The position numbers and the translations under genes were made by a program. Shown in pieces: positions 1 through 10,055 of a stretch of DNA of 64,000 nucleotides. The stretch's first letter is position 1. Every line of letters starts with the position of its first letter. Under the pieces are notes generated by a model that did no database searches, was not told where the DNA came from, and saw nothing but the letters and a program-made list of their open reading frames with translations. The DNA is from Saccopteryx bilineata (lineage: Eukaryota > Chordata > Mammalia > Chiroptera > Emballonuridae): the NCBI RefSeq assembly GCF_036850765.1, contig NC_089491.1, forward strand, positions 90,862,740-90,926,739, given 5' to 3'.

Positions 1-49
1 ATCTTCTCCCCCTCTTTCTTTTTGTTGTTGTCACAGTTTAAATTTGGTT

Positions 50-1072
50 TTATTGTGTTCTTCTTGGAGCTTTTACTTGTGGCTCTGTTTTTTTTTTTTT
101 GTTCTTTGTATCTGATTGGAGAACCCCCTTTAGTAATTCCTGGAGTGGGGGTTTTCTGATGATAAATTCCCTCATCTTTTCTGTATGTGTGAATGTTTTT
201 ATTTCTCCTTCGTATTTGAAGGATAGCTTTGATGGGTATAGTATTCATGGCTGAGAGTTCCTCTCTTTCAGGACTTTAAATATTGGGGTCCACTCTCTTC
301 TAGCTTGTAGAGTTTCTGCTGAGAAATCTGATGATAGTCTAATGGGCCTTCCTTTATATGTTGTATTCTTCTTTTCCCTGGCTGCCTTGAGAATTTTTTC
401 TTTGCTGTTGGTTTGTGTCAATTTCATTATGATATGCTTTGGAGTAGGTTTGTTGGGGTTAAGAAAACTCGGAGTTCTGTTTGCTTCTTGAACTTGAGGC
501 TTTAGTTCTTTCCACAGGCTTGGGAAGTTCTCATCTATTATTTGTTTGAGTATGTTCTCCATTCCATTTTCTCTCTCTTCTCCAACTGATATACCTATTA
601 TTCTTATGTTATTCTTTTTGATGGAGTCAGATAATTCCTGTAGGGCTATCTCATTTTTTTTAATTTTTGAGTCTCTTTCTTCTTCTCTCTGTTGTGCCTC
701 AAGTTGCTTGTCGTCTATTTCACTAATCCTCTCTTCTATCTGACCTGTTCTATTAGCTAAGCTTGTTACTTCGTTTTTCAGCTCGTGAATTGAGTTTTTC
801 ATCTCTGTTTGATTTGTTTTTATAGTTTCAATTTCCTTGGACATATATTCTTTGTGTTCATTGAGTTGTTTTCTGAGCTCCCTAACTTGCCTTTCTGTGT
901 TTTCTTGTATATCTTGGAGGATTTTTAGGATTTCTATCTTGAATTCTCTGTCATTTAGCTCCAAGGTTTCCAATATATTAAATTTTTTCTCCATAGATTT
1001 TTCCTCATCTAGCTGTGTTACCTCTCTTTCTTTTGTATCTATGATATTCGATTTTCTCTTCCTTAATGGCAT
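50..1072 (-). pseudogene. LINE-1 ORF1p-like (RNA-binding chaperone), one premature stop
   Basis: L1 ORF1p is a trimeric coiled-coil RNA-binding protein that packages L1 RNA with ORF2p. The frame opens at 1072 and reads 275 codons to a TGA at 245-247. Beyond that stop it stays open in the same frame for 64 more codons to a TAA at 50-52. The total of 341 codons is close to the ~338-residue length of familiar L1 ORF1 proteins. Residues ~25-150 are heptad-rich and charged (coiled coil), ~150-250 hold the RRM-like core (NNIRIIGI near its start), and the part after the stop contains the conserved C-terminal domain. The TGA lies where an Arg codon (CGA) is usual, which fits CpG decay. As it stands the protein would lose its last ~65 residues. 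Confidence 0.88.
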
Positions 1073-1084
1073 CTGAGGGTGGTT

Positions 1085-2035
1085 TTGTTGATGATATTAA
1101 TGAGATTTAATAAAGAATAAAAAGTTAAAAAAATAAAAAAATAATAAAAAAAATAAAAAATTGAAAAGAGTTGTTTTTTTAAAAAAAATTAATAATGAAA
1201 TAAAAAAATAAAAATTTTAAAAAAAGGAAATTATTCCCCCCCTCCTTTTTTCCTCTCCTCTCCTCTCCCCTCTTTCTTGAGAAAATCTTGTGGTGACCTG
1301 TGAATTATAACAAACAATGCTTGTGATGGAGGGCCTGAATTGGGGAAAAGTAATAAAGGGGCAAAAAAAAAAAAAAGAAAAAAGAAAAAAAAAGAGCGTA
1401 TGGACCCACAAAAAGCAAATAAGGAAAAAGTTTGGGTCAAGAATAAAATGATTTGCTTTTAGGTGTTGGTTGTCTAAGAGTTATGATGAGAGGAATAAGA
1501 GGAAAACGGAAAAATGGGGGGACAAATTAAAAAATTACTATTGTATTTAGTGGAACAAGAACTAGATAATATGGAGAGCCAGGGATGGGAGCACTGCTAG
1601 TGAGTTAAAAAGGTGAAGTAAAAACCCCCCAAAATGCCACAAACATAAGTTTGAGTCCCAGATAAGATAATTTGTTTGTTATTGAGGTTTGAATGAGACG
1701 AGATGTAAACGAGAAAGGAAGAAACTAATATAGAGGGAGAAAAGAAAGAGAGAGAGAGAAAAAAAGAGGGAACCACTAAAAGAAGAAAAAAGGAGAGAGA
1801 GAGAGAGAGTTAAGGGTTTTGGAGTGCAACCGTCATAGAGAGAAAGGAAGAGAAGAGAAAAGATAATGGGAGATGTAACACTTATGGGTAGTGTAGTTCA
1901 AGGAGAAGAGAGAGTAAGACCGGCAGAGAGTTAATCGGCCAAATTGGAGGAGGAAAAAAGTATCAAGAATGAAGATAAGAGACACAAATGAACAAATATA
2001 ATAAAATGGGATAGGTTATAAAGTCTGCAGATTAT
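1085..2035. repeat. Purine-rich proximal 5'UTR of the LINE-1
   Basis: The plus strand here is almost entirely A and G: A-rich runs (1120-1230, 1360-1400) followed by GA-rich runs with (GA)n blocks at about 1750-1810. In the L1 sense strand it is a pyrimidine-rich leader immediately upstream of ORF1. It has no open frame of note. It belongs to the L1, since it sits between the CpG-rich 5'UTR and the ORF1 start. Confidence 0.6.
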
Positions 2036-2449
2036 TCTTGATTTTGAGAGGTTATCTTCTTGCTTTTTCTTTTCTCTCCCTCTTCCTGGTCGGTGACTCT
2101 GTACCCCGGGTTCTGCCCCTTTGGCACGCTCAGGTAGAGGTTTGCAGTTGATAAGTCTCTATGGCAATGTCATGTATTGTGCTTTAGTCTCGTTGGCAGT
2201 CGAAGCTCATTAGCATTTATAGGCTCCGACAGTGAGAGAGTCCGTGTTCCTGGAGCCTTTCTCCTAGTCTTTCCTTCCTCAATTAGTAGCCTGATAATCC
2301 AGCTATGGGGTTGCTGCTGCCTCTGCCTGGATAATAAGAGGCTCAAAGAGCTGGCAACTCCCCACTCTATTTCCACTCAGCACAGGGCTCTGGGTAAGGC
2401 TCAGTCAGTCAGAGCTGCTAGCATAATCAGGTGGGCTTTCCGCCCACTC

Positions 2450-3045
2450 AAAGACCTCTGGCTCTGCCACTCTGTCCAGTAACACAGGCGGGCGCCCACT
2501 TCTGGGGCGCTTGGAGGAAACTCTCACTCACTGTCTGTGACCAGGATATCCGGCCAGCAGTCTCATGCTCTGAGTGAAACCCCCAACCGCAGGGAAAAGT
2601 TGCAGCGTTGGAATTGAGTCTCGCTCCGTCCCCGTGCGCGGCTTTTGCAAGGTGCTGGGGCGGCCCGAGATTCCGCTTTGGCCCACACAAAGGCCCCTGA
2701 CTCTGCCCCTCTGTGCTATAACACGGGCGCGCACTGCCGAGGCACTCGGAGGAATTGCTCACTCCTTATCTGCGCGTGCAGACCAGGATATGAGATCGGC
2801 TGCGTTTCCCTCTGAGTGAAACCCCCGCCCGCACGGAAAATCTCCACCGTTGGAATTAGTTCTCACTCCCTCCCGTGCATGGCTTTCCCAGGGCGCTGGG
2901 GCTGCCCAGAGACTCTGCCCTCAGCCCACAGAAAGGCCTCTGACCCTGCCTCTCCGTGGGACAACACGGGCACCCACTCCTGGGGCTTAGGAAGAAATCT
3001 CTCGCCCGCTAACTGCGTGCACCCCAACCAGGAGACTGGGTAAAA
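2450..3045 (-). repeat. About 2.5 tandem ~240-bp units in the LINE-1 5'UTR
   Basis: The motif 'aaaggcctctgac' with its downstream 'ctgcc...ct.tg...aacacgggc.cccac' recurs at 2450, 2689 and 2932, spacings of 239 and 243 bp. A second landmark, 'accaggatat...ctctgagtgaaaccccc', recurs at about 2541 and 2782, with a partial match at 3028. The units are GC- and CpG-rich. Tandem units at the L1 5' end act as promoters in rodent L1 (monomers). That these do the same is inference from position and composition. Confidence 0.7.
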
Positions 3046-3459
3046 TGGCTGCTCCGCTTGTCTTTCTTTCTTTGGGTTTGGCGCGAGTGTTAGCTTGTAT
3101 TGCCTGGGTTGCCACAGGATCAGATTTTCCTCGGCTTGGATCTCCGTGCCACAGCCTGGTTCAGCCGTTTGTGCCGCAGCCTGGATCTATTCACCCCCTT
3201 TGCCCGCCTCAGTTTCTATATTCACAGTTACCAGAGAAAGCCACCCTGTTTAGGTTTGTGAGGAAGGCGGAGCATTTTTTACTCCCTATTTCCTTCGGGG
3301 TTTGGTTATATATTTAGCCAATTTTTCACTCAACCATACCTTTGGGTGTATTGCGAAGCATCTGGAGGCACCAAGTATAGGTTTTTCTGTTTCTGGTTGA
3401 AGATCTTGTTGAGTTTTGGGGGAGATTTATCGGTATCGCTTCCTACCCTGCCATTACTC

Positions 3460-3467
3460 TGACGTCA
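3460..3467. promoter_or_regulatory. CRE-like palindrome at LINE-1 5' end
   Basis: A perfect TGACGTCA palindrome (cAMP-response-element type) lies a few bases from the presumed transcription start of the minus-strand L1. The match is exact. Its regulatory use is not shown by the sequence. Confidence 0.45.
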
Positions 3468-3479
3468 TCTAGACTTTTT

Positions 3480-3610
3480 TTCCCAAAGCACAGAGGTTGC
3501 CAGTTCAATCCCCAGTCAGAACACATAAAGGAATAGATTAATGTTCCTTCTCTCTCTCCCTTCCTCTCTTATTAAAATCAACAAATAAAAATTTAAAAAA
3601 AAATGAAAAA
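3480..3610 (+). mobile_element. Old tRNA-derived (Ves-like) SINE fragment
   Basis: It starts within a tRNA-type B-box region ('ggttgccagttcaatcccc'), then the 'agtcagaacacat' junction, a CT-rich body and an A-rich tail at 3580-3610. The 5' A-box half is missing. The L1 5' end abuts it. Confidence 0.65.
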
Positions 3611-4189
3611 AGAATATGACCTCTCCTACCAAGGTTTAATAGGGATAAACTTCATATTTTGTTGATTTTCTTGGAAAAATTTCTCCCTTTGGTTGAATAT
3701 TGTAGATTCTGAGTACTTGACTTAATGTGGGGGATGGGGGAAGCCTCAGCTTCTGATCACATACTTTGCAAGTTCATTATATCCTACTATCCCACTCAAG
3801 GACGAATAACTAGTAAATCTTGAAGTTTCTTGGTTGGGCACATTTTTAGGGAAACCTTGGCATCTGAGTAGACTTTCCCACTTTCATTATAATATTTATT
3901 TTGTTTTTATTTGTGTTTTGTGAGGGGTTGATTGATTGAGTGATTGATTGATTTATATATAGATGTAGTAGTAGTTCGTGGAGGACTTCTTTCATATTCT
4001 TATGAGCTCAGCAATTTTGCAAAATATATTGGCTCTAAATTCTCCAATATTTAGATGTTTTGCAGTAGGGAAGGAGCTGCATTCCAGGATCTCTGGGTTT
4101 GTTAAACTGCAACAATGGACCTTTTAAAAAGTCCATTTAAAAAAGCAGACTTAGAATCAAGCTTACTGGTAAATTTTAAAATACAACCC
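3611..4189. other. Unique AT-rich sequence with a short GATT repeat
   Basis: No open frame or repeat family recognised, apart from a degenerate (GATT)n run at about 3929-3957. Confidence 0.4.
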
Positions 4190-4345
4190 ATTGGACTTTG
4201 GGTGATGGGAATGCAGCATAATCAAAGTCAAAATAACCTAGAGATGTTTTCTCTGAACATATGTACTCTAATTTATCAATGTCACCCCATTAAAATTAAT
4301 AATAAAAATAAATAAAAATAGAAAAAAATTAATAAAATAAAATAC
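4190..4345 (+). mobile_element. LINE-1 3' end (3'UTR tail only)
   Basis: The 3'UTR signature 'gactttgggtgatgggaatg' is followed by the 'atttatcaatgtcaccccattaaaatt' ending and an A-rich tail with AATAAA-like repeats. The same signature ends the L1 copies at 45.46 and 47.03 kb, so this is a heavily 5'-truncated member of a related family. Confidence 0.8.
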
Positions 4346-4789
4346 AGCCCCTTGAAAGTTTTTGTGGATTTCTTATAATTTTAAAACTGATTGTAATGAT
4401 TTTCAGAGTAAGACATGAAAGTCTTTTTAAAAGTCAAATAAGTTCTATAATTTTTATAAGAACAAAAGACCAATGTTTTACCTGGCTATCCTTCTTCCAT
4501 ATCCTATGCCTCTGAGAAACCAATACTTTATACTTTAATTATTTCATTTCTTATTGGTCTCTACTCTTAAAAACAATTTTTTAGTTTCTTAATTGTACAA
4601 GTGTAATTTGACCTCTTAATTTAGATGATGAGAACATCTCTTATGACCACCCCATTTTCATGCAATGAACCTTTTAAAAAAGTATAACTTTAATCAATAT
4701 TTAGTATTTGGATTATTAAGTTATAAATATGGGTCACTGTTGTGCCAAGTAATAGTTTCACATCTCTCAATCGTTTTTTCTCATAACCA
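4346..4789. other. Unique AT-rich sequence
   Basis: No gene or repeat recognised between the L1 tail and the next SINE. Confidence 0.35.
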
Positions 4790-4804
4790 AGGATATTTAT
4801 TCTT

Positions 4805-5127
4805 TCTTTATTTTTTTTACAGAGACAGAGAGAGTCAGAGAGGGATAGATAGGGACACACAGAAATGGAGAGAGATGAGAAGCATCAATCACTAGTTTTT
4901 CGTAGCAATACCTTAGTTGTTCATTGATTGCTTTCTCATATGTGCCTTTACTGGGGGGCTACAGCAGACCAAGTAACCTCTTGCTCAAGCCAGCGACTTT
5001 GGGTCCAAAGTCGCTTTTGCTCAAACCAGATGAGCCTGTGCTCAAGCTGGCAACCTCGGGGTCTCAAATCTGGGTCCTCCGCATCCTAGTCTGACACTCT
5101 ATCCACTGTGCCACTGCCTGGTCAGGC
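4805..5127 (-). mobile_element. ~330-bp tRNA-derived SINE ('gcctgaccaggc' family)
   Basis: The tRNA-like head is at the right end (5127 leftward), the CT-rich tail at the left. It is flanked by a perfect 15-bp TSD, AGGATATTTATTCTT, at 4790-4804 and 5128-5142, so both ends are secure. L1-type retroposition is inferred from the TSD and tail. Confidence 0.92.
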
Positions 5128-5159
5128 AGGATATTTATTCTTAATAAATTTATTTGTCC

Positions 5160-5507
5160 TTTTTTTTTTTTTTTGGTGAGAGGAGGGGCCATAGTGAGGC
5201 AGACTGCTACATGCACCCCAACCAGGATCCACCTGGCAACCTCTGTCTTGGCTTGATGCTCGAGTACTAAGCTATTGTTAGTGCCCGAGGCTGACATGTT
5301 CAGACCAACTGAGCTATCCTCAGTTTCTGGGACCATGCTCAAACCAATTAAGCCACTGGCTGCAGGAGAGGAAGAGGAATAAATGGGGGAGAAGAAAGGG
5401 GTGAGAAGCAGATGGTCAGTTCTCCTGTGTGCCCTGACTGGGAATCAAACCTGGGACATTCATATGCCAGGCCGATGCTCTATCCATTGAGTCACCAGCC
5501 AGGGCTT
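5160..5507 (-). mobile_element. ~350-bp SINE with three tRNA A-box-like segments
   Basis: Head at the right end: an A-box-like motif at 5484-5494 and a B-box-type 'ggtttgattccc' next to it. Two further A-box-like motifs in the body, TGGCTTAATTGG (5344-5355) and TAGCTCAGTTGG (5305-5316, a perfect tRNA A-box match), suggest a tRNA dimer or trimer. It ends in a poly-T (poly-A in sense) at about 5161-5175. Flanks share 'atttgtcctt' (about 5151 and 5509). A second copy of this family is at 55.03 kb. Confidence 0.82.
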
Positions 5508-5519
5508 ATATTTGTCCTT

Positions 5520-6374
5520 CCTAATAGCCAAGGCTATCTCTGTTGATGTTGTGTTTGGAATATAGGTTAAGAGAAACCTGTAAATCTGGTGAGGAGGAAG
5601 GAAGGACTTAACTTCAACTCTTACAGAGGTACTACTTTGGCATCTTGAAGATGACAAGGGGCTTGGAGGAAGGTTGGCAGAATCATGCAGATCCACTGCC
5701 ATTCTAGGATCATTGTTACTGCAAAGATGTCCTATGTTAAAAATGCTTTTTCCATTATAATTTATAAAGTCTACACATGATACTACAAACCATCTAGGAG
5801 CATTTAAAAGTAAGAAAACCAATAAATAGTAGAAACTGCACCCAGGTTCTAGAAGAATCTAACTTTAACTTGGAATTATGAGGATTCATTTAGCTAGAAA
5901 CACTTCATTCAGTTTCCAAAAAGGTTAGAGTCAAGGAGCTTTATATTTTACACTTTTTGGAACTGGAAGTTTAAAGATGACTTGACCTCTGTTAGGGGAA
6001 AAACTGTGACCCTGTATCTGCTGGTGAGAAAATATTGCCACTTGCCCTCAAGATACCTGATAGAGCTGGGCAGCCCTTCCCTGATACCCACCTCTTATCT
6101 TGTCTTATAGAAATTTATTAACAGTCCAGCATGTTCCCTTTCTCTGCCCTCAGATGCATCTAGAGCAGCAGAAAGCAGAAAACTTTCATCTCTGCAGTGG
6201 ACAGAGGAGCAAGCAGGAGGCTGCTACATCTTTTCTTTACCTTCCTTACTCAATGGACTCATTCAAGGTTATCAACCTTCCTTCCTTACTCAGTCTAAGA
6301 TAGGGTACAGAGAGCTTGTTGTGAGTGGTGCAGGTGTGTGACTAATTGTTGTGACCTTGGACACCTGACTATAG
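5520..6374. other. Unique sequence without recognisable gene
   Basis: Moderate GC. The longest frame (67 codons from 6100) has no splice context or recognisable domain, so no gene is called. Confidence 0.4.
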
Positions 6375-6486
6375 GACACTGTGTTAAAATGGAGTGGTTG
6401 AAGCAAATCCACCACTGGATGGATTTGCTTCAACCATCCAGGTTGATAAAAATCCTTTACTTTTTATCTCCATGGTCGACAGTGTC
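6375..6486. repeat. Nested hairpin structure (three-way-junction-like)
   Basis: Four inverted-repeat stems nest correctly. The outer stem is GACACTGT (6375-6382) with ACAGTGTC (6479-6486). The middle stem is ATGGAG (6389-6394) with CTCCAT (6468-6473). A perfect 16-bp hairpin pairs 6395-6410 with 6421-6436 across a 10-nt loop, and an 8-bp hairpin pairs GATAAAAA (6445-6452) with TTTTTATC (6461-6468). The 16-bp arm is far beyond chance. The origin may be a template-switch mutation or a MITE, and no function is shown. Confidence 0.75.
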
Positions 6487-6550
6487 AATAAAGCAGCTAT
6501 GGGCTGTTTGGAAATCTCCTTGAAAGAAAAAAACTTCATGTTATAGTGTG

Positions 6551-6910
6551 CTTTTTTTTTTTTTCTTTTTTTGTGACAGAGACAGAATCAGAGAGGGAGA
6601 CAGAAGGAGAGGAAGGGAAAGATATAAGAACCATCAGTTCTTTGTTGCAGCTCCTTAGTTTTTCATTGATTGCTTTCTCATATGTTCCTTGACTGGAGGG
6701 CTACAGCAGAGCAAGTGACCCCTTGCTCAGCCAGCGACCTTGGGCTCAAGGCAGTGACCATGGGGTCATGTCTATGATCCCACGCTCAAGCCAGCAACCC
6801 CGCACTCAATTGGCGACCCTGCGCTCAAGCTGGCTACCTCGGGGCTTCGAACCTGGGTCCTCTTCATCCCAGTCCGATGCTCTATTCACTGTGCCACTGC
6901 CTAGTCAGGC
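6551..6910 (-). mobile_element. ~330-bp tRNA-derived SINE ('gcctgaccaggc' family)
   Basis: The head at the right end reads 'gcctgactaggcagtggcacagtg' on the minus strand. The body with 'ggctacagcagagcaagtgacc' and the GA-rich tail with poly-T at 6551-6570 match the copies at 4.8 and 39.4 kb. Confidence 0.9.
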
Positions 6911-7284
6911 AACACTTCATTTTAGAGCTCATTTGATGCCTGAAGGTTTTAATGTCCAATTGTCTTGGAAGTTGCAGCAAAAGATTATGGTGTCTATACT
7001 TGGCCTATAGGCTTTATAGTGATACCTGTCTTTAATAGACCATAAAAGCTTTGACAATAAACATCCTGGTTGCCACCCTAATAGACTAAAGGTCTAAGAC
7101 TCCTTCTAAGGTATTATGGACATTGTGTAGCAGCTAAATATGAAAAAATTTCCTATTGATGACAGATATTAGGATTTTCCCTCCCTAATTAATGATCTGT
7201 ATGTTTAAATTTTATTTAATTTAGCAAAATGATGTGAAACATTATTTTTGTACTTTAGTATTTAGAACAAAGTTATGCTGTTAT
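6911..7284. other. Unique sequence
   Basis: No gene or repeat recognised. Confidence 0.35.
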
Positions 7285-7600
7285 ATTTATTATCACATTT
7301 AATCTTTATAACTTAAAATTTTTTATTATTTATTGATTGATTTTAGAAAGGAAGAGGAAGTGAGGCAGAGGGAGAGAGAGAGAGAGAGAGAGAGCAAGAA
7401 AAGCATTCATTTGTTGTTTCACTTAGTTGTGCATTTATTGGTTGCTTCCCATATGTGCCTTGACCTGAGATCAAACTCACAACCTTGGTATGTCAGGACA
7501 ATGCTCTAACTGACCGCTACCTGGTGAGGACCTACAACTCTTAAAAGTAGGTATTATTCATTACTTTTACAAGGAGAAAACTGAAACATTGAACAATTAG
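7285..7600 (+). repeat. MIR/L2-like ancient repeat split by a SINE
   Basis: 'tatttattatcacatttaatctttataac' (left) and 'aaaagtaggtattattcatta...acaaggagaaaactgaaac' (right) are the two halves of the common MIR/L2 core ending in a degenerate 'gatgaggaaactgag'. A SINE sits between them. Confidence 0.6.
7328..7536 (-). mobile_element. Old Ves-like SINE inside a MIR/L2 repeat
   Basis: GA-rich tail at 7345-7395, then 'ttgtgcatttattggttgcttcccatatgtgccttgacc' and a degraded tRNA head ending about 7536. Flanks 'tataactt' and 'tacaactctt' look like an eroded TSD. Confidence 0.7.
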
Positions 7601-8554
7601 GATCTACTTAGTGGGACACATAAAAAGAAGCAGAACTAGACAGCCTTCTTGGACTGCGATGAAACGCCTGTGTATAACTGGCAGAAAACATAATCTAATT
7701 TACTTAAACAAACAAGGGACACACTGACACATGTAACTGAAAAGCCTGTGCTAGTATTGGTCTCAAACTTCAGGGTTGAGGCAGGGACTCATTGTCATCA
7801 GGATTCAAGTCCTCTCCAGTGTTTGTCTTTCTGTTTTCTGTGCTGGGATTGTTTCCAGGCCTTAGGTCATACCAAGACGGCCATCAGCAAGTTGAGAGCT
7901 GTATTTTCCCACCTTGGTATGCAACTAAAACTATGGTACCTCTCTCAGTACAACTCCTGCAAAGCCTCATTATGTCTTATTGGCTCCACATGCCCATTCT
8001 TCTACCAATCCTCAGGAGAATGAGTACTGTTTTTACAGAGTTCTGAATCACAGACCTATCATGCAGGAGGAGCACAAGAAAAATACATCTCCACATATAC
8101 TTAAAATAAGATTTAAAAATATAGGTTGTTCTTCCAAAAGAGTGTTCTTTCCAGAAAGATAAATACTGAATTTCAAAGTGACAACAAAAACAAAACAGTT
8201 ATCTACTCTCACCCTCTCTCAATGCCTCAGTCCTGTCTGTTGGCTCTGTGCTACTCATCTACTCATAACATACTACGTGATCCAAAAGAATTGTGCACTA
8301 TTAATGTAAAAAGTGGATCTTCTACTTACATTATCATCCTTGCTATCTTATGTGAAATTTAACTTGCTTCGGGGTATAGGTATCCATAGTCATTAATAAC
8401 CACTAATCACAATCCCAACTTCAGCCACAATCTTTATTTTTCCCATTAGACTGCATGATTCCTCAGAAGATCAAGAATTCAGTTAATTCTCAGGCCAGAT
8501 TGTACAGTAATCAGATGCTTATATATTTCCTAGCCAAAAATTAGAATGAAAGCA

Positions 8555-8720
8555 AAGCTTTTATTCCATAAGCACCTACTATGTGCTTGGCTCCCTCACA
8601 AAGAAGGTATTATTATTTCTATTTGGCAAATGAGAATACTCTAGTTATAGCTAGTAAATATATTTTAATGCTTCTTCCTAGGTAATAATGATAATGTTAA
8701 TTGTCCCTCTCATTCCCTTT
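8555..8720 (+). repeat. MIR/L2-like ancient repeat
   Basis: 'taagcacctactatgtgcttggctc' followed by 'ggtattattatttctatttggcaaatgagaat' matches the mammalian MIR/L2 consensus order. It is too diverged for a subfamily call. Confidence 0.6.
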
Positions 8721-9930
8721 GAGTGGCCCTCAACTGTTCTCCATGTGTTTTACAAATAGAAAAAAAATTAATTCTGGAGGGACAGAAAAATGTAGATGTA
8801 CCACAAGAGTTGTCAGACTTCTACATTTCTAGTGTCTCTCTATTTCCTGATAAGAGGTCTGACTAGTGTTGTTGGTTCCATAAGATGCTTCTGAATCTTG
8901 AAAACTTCTCTTATAAGCCAAGCTCCAAAAGAAATGTATATCATTATATCACAAATTAAAATTAATTTGTCCTAGATCATATGTCCAGGAAGTGTAGGCT
9001 CAGAATTTAAATCTTATTCTTTCTGACAACAAAGCTAGTGTACCATTGTAATGTACGTTCACTGCAAGGTGCTACCACTAAAATCCCTGAAATTGACATA
9101 TTTAAAACCCAATGAAGACTATATGTATTTTTTAGTAAGTGAAAACATTAACCAGCTTCTAACATAACTTTCAAATTTCTAGATAGAAGCTTAGATATTC
9201 TAAAAATATGAATCACCAGATACCCTGTTTAAATGTAAATTTAGCATGGCTGATGTTAACATTAAACTTAAAATAAGTTTACAATACATTCAACATGGTG
9301 ACTATTTCAAATTAAAAAGTGCAAAAATACCATTACAATAATGTAATGATTATATTTATAGTTAAAAGTAAAATGATATTTGTCGATGGGTATAAAGTAA
9401 GTAAAAGCAATTTTATAATTTAGGCTACATTTTATTTAAAAAGAAATATATTAAAAACATTTAAGTTGCTCTCTAGATAAGAGTATATTTATTTATGTTC
9501 TCTTCCTAATTGACTATTTATAATTATCTAAATCATAGTTAATATAAGCATAAGTAACTTAGATTTTATTTTGACAAAATTATTTCAGTCATGGTTCCTT
9601 CCTTCAAAGCTTCACATTTCATCCCGAGTTTTTTCTTCAATCCTCCACTAAGTCAAATTGCTTGCAAATCTCCACTAAGTCAAATTGCTTGCAAATACAT
9701 TTAACAGCAAATTCATATTAAGGAAATGACTACTTGTATTTTTTATTTTTGTTTAAGCTTGCCTTATTCTGGAACTGTATATTAAAGTAATGGCTATACA
9801 TTCAGCTATTTCATAAAGCAATGACATGTTTACAAAGCCCAAAAGAGCAGTGTCTAATAGGTGCACTATTTTACTACTGTGTAATTATACCAACTAAAGG
9901 ATAAGCTAATGAGTATCCTAAAAGGCTTTG
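8721..9930. other. AT-rich unique sequence with one perfect 27-bp tandem duplication
   Basis: No gene recognised. The 27-bp unit starting 'ctccactaagtcaaat' occurs twice without mismatch at 9643-9669 and 9670-9696. Confidence 0.5.
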
Positions 9931-9934
9931 GGAT

Positions 9935-10055
9935 TTGACTTTGGGTGGTAAACACACAATGCAATATACAAATAATAGGAAATTTAGCACTGTACTTTAG
10001 AAATCTATATCATTTTATTAACCAATGTCACCAGAATAAATTCAATTAAAAAGGT
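9935..10055 (+). mobile_element. Old LINE-1 3' end
   Basis: 'gactttgggtggtaaacacac' followed by 'attaaccaatgtcaccagaataaattcaatt' is the diverged terminal 3'UTR of an L1. Only the last ~120 bp remain. Confidence 0.65.

Larger units (their letters stand above)
1..3469 (-). mobile_element. LINE-1, 5' portion (5'UTR and ORF1), runs off window start
   Basis: This is the front end of a minus-strand LINE-1. It has a roughly 2.4-kb 5'UTR (3469 to 1073), a recognisable ORF1 (1072 to 50), and the start of the inter-ORF spacer before the window ends; ORF2 would lie beyond position 1. The 5' boundary is placed at the CRE-like TGACGTCA next to an unrelated SINE fragment. The 5'UTR has a CpG-rich distal half with ~240-bp tandem units and a proximal half that is purine-rich on the plus strand. 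Retention of the complete 5' end and a single ORF1 lesion suggest a fairly young copy. No TSD can be tested because the 3' end is outside. Confidence 0.9.

Noticed and set aside
1740..1810. CRISPR-like or spaced repeat in the GA-rich region
   Set aside because: These are uninterrupted GA and A runs without spacers, in a mammalian L1 5'UTR.
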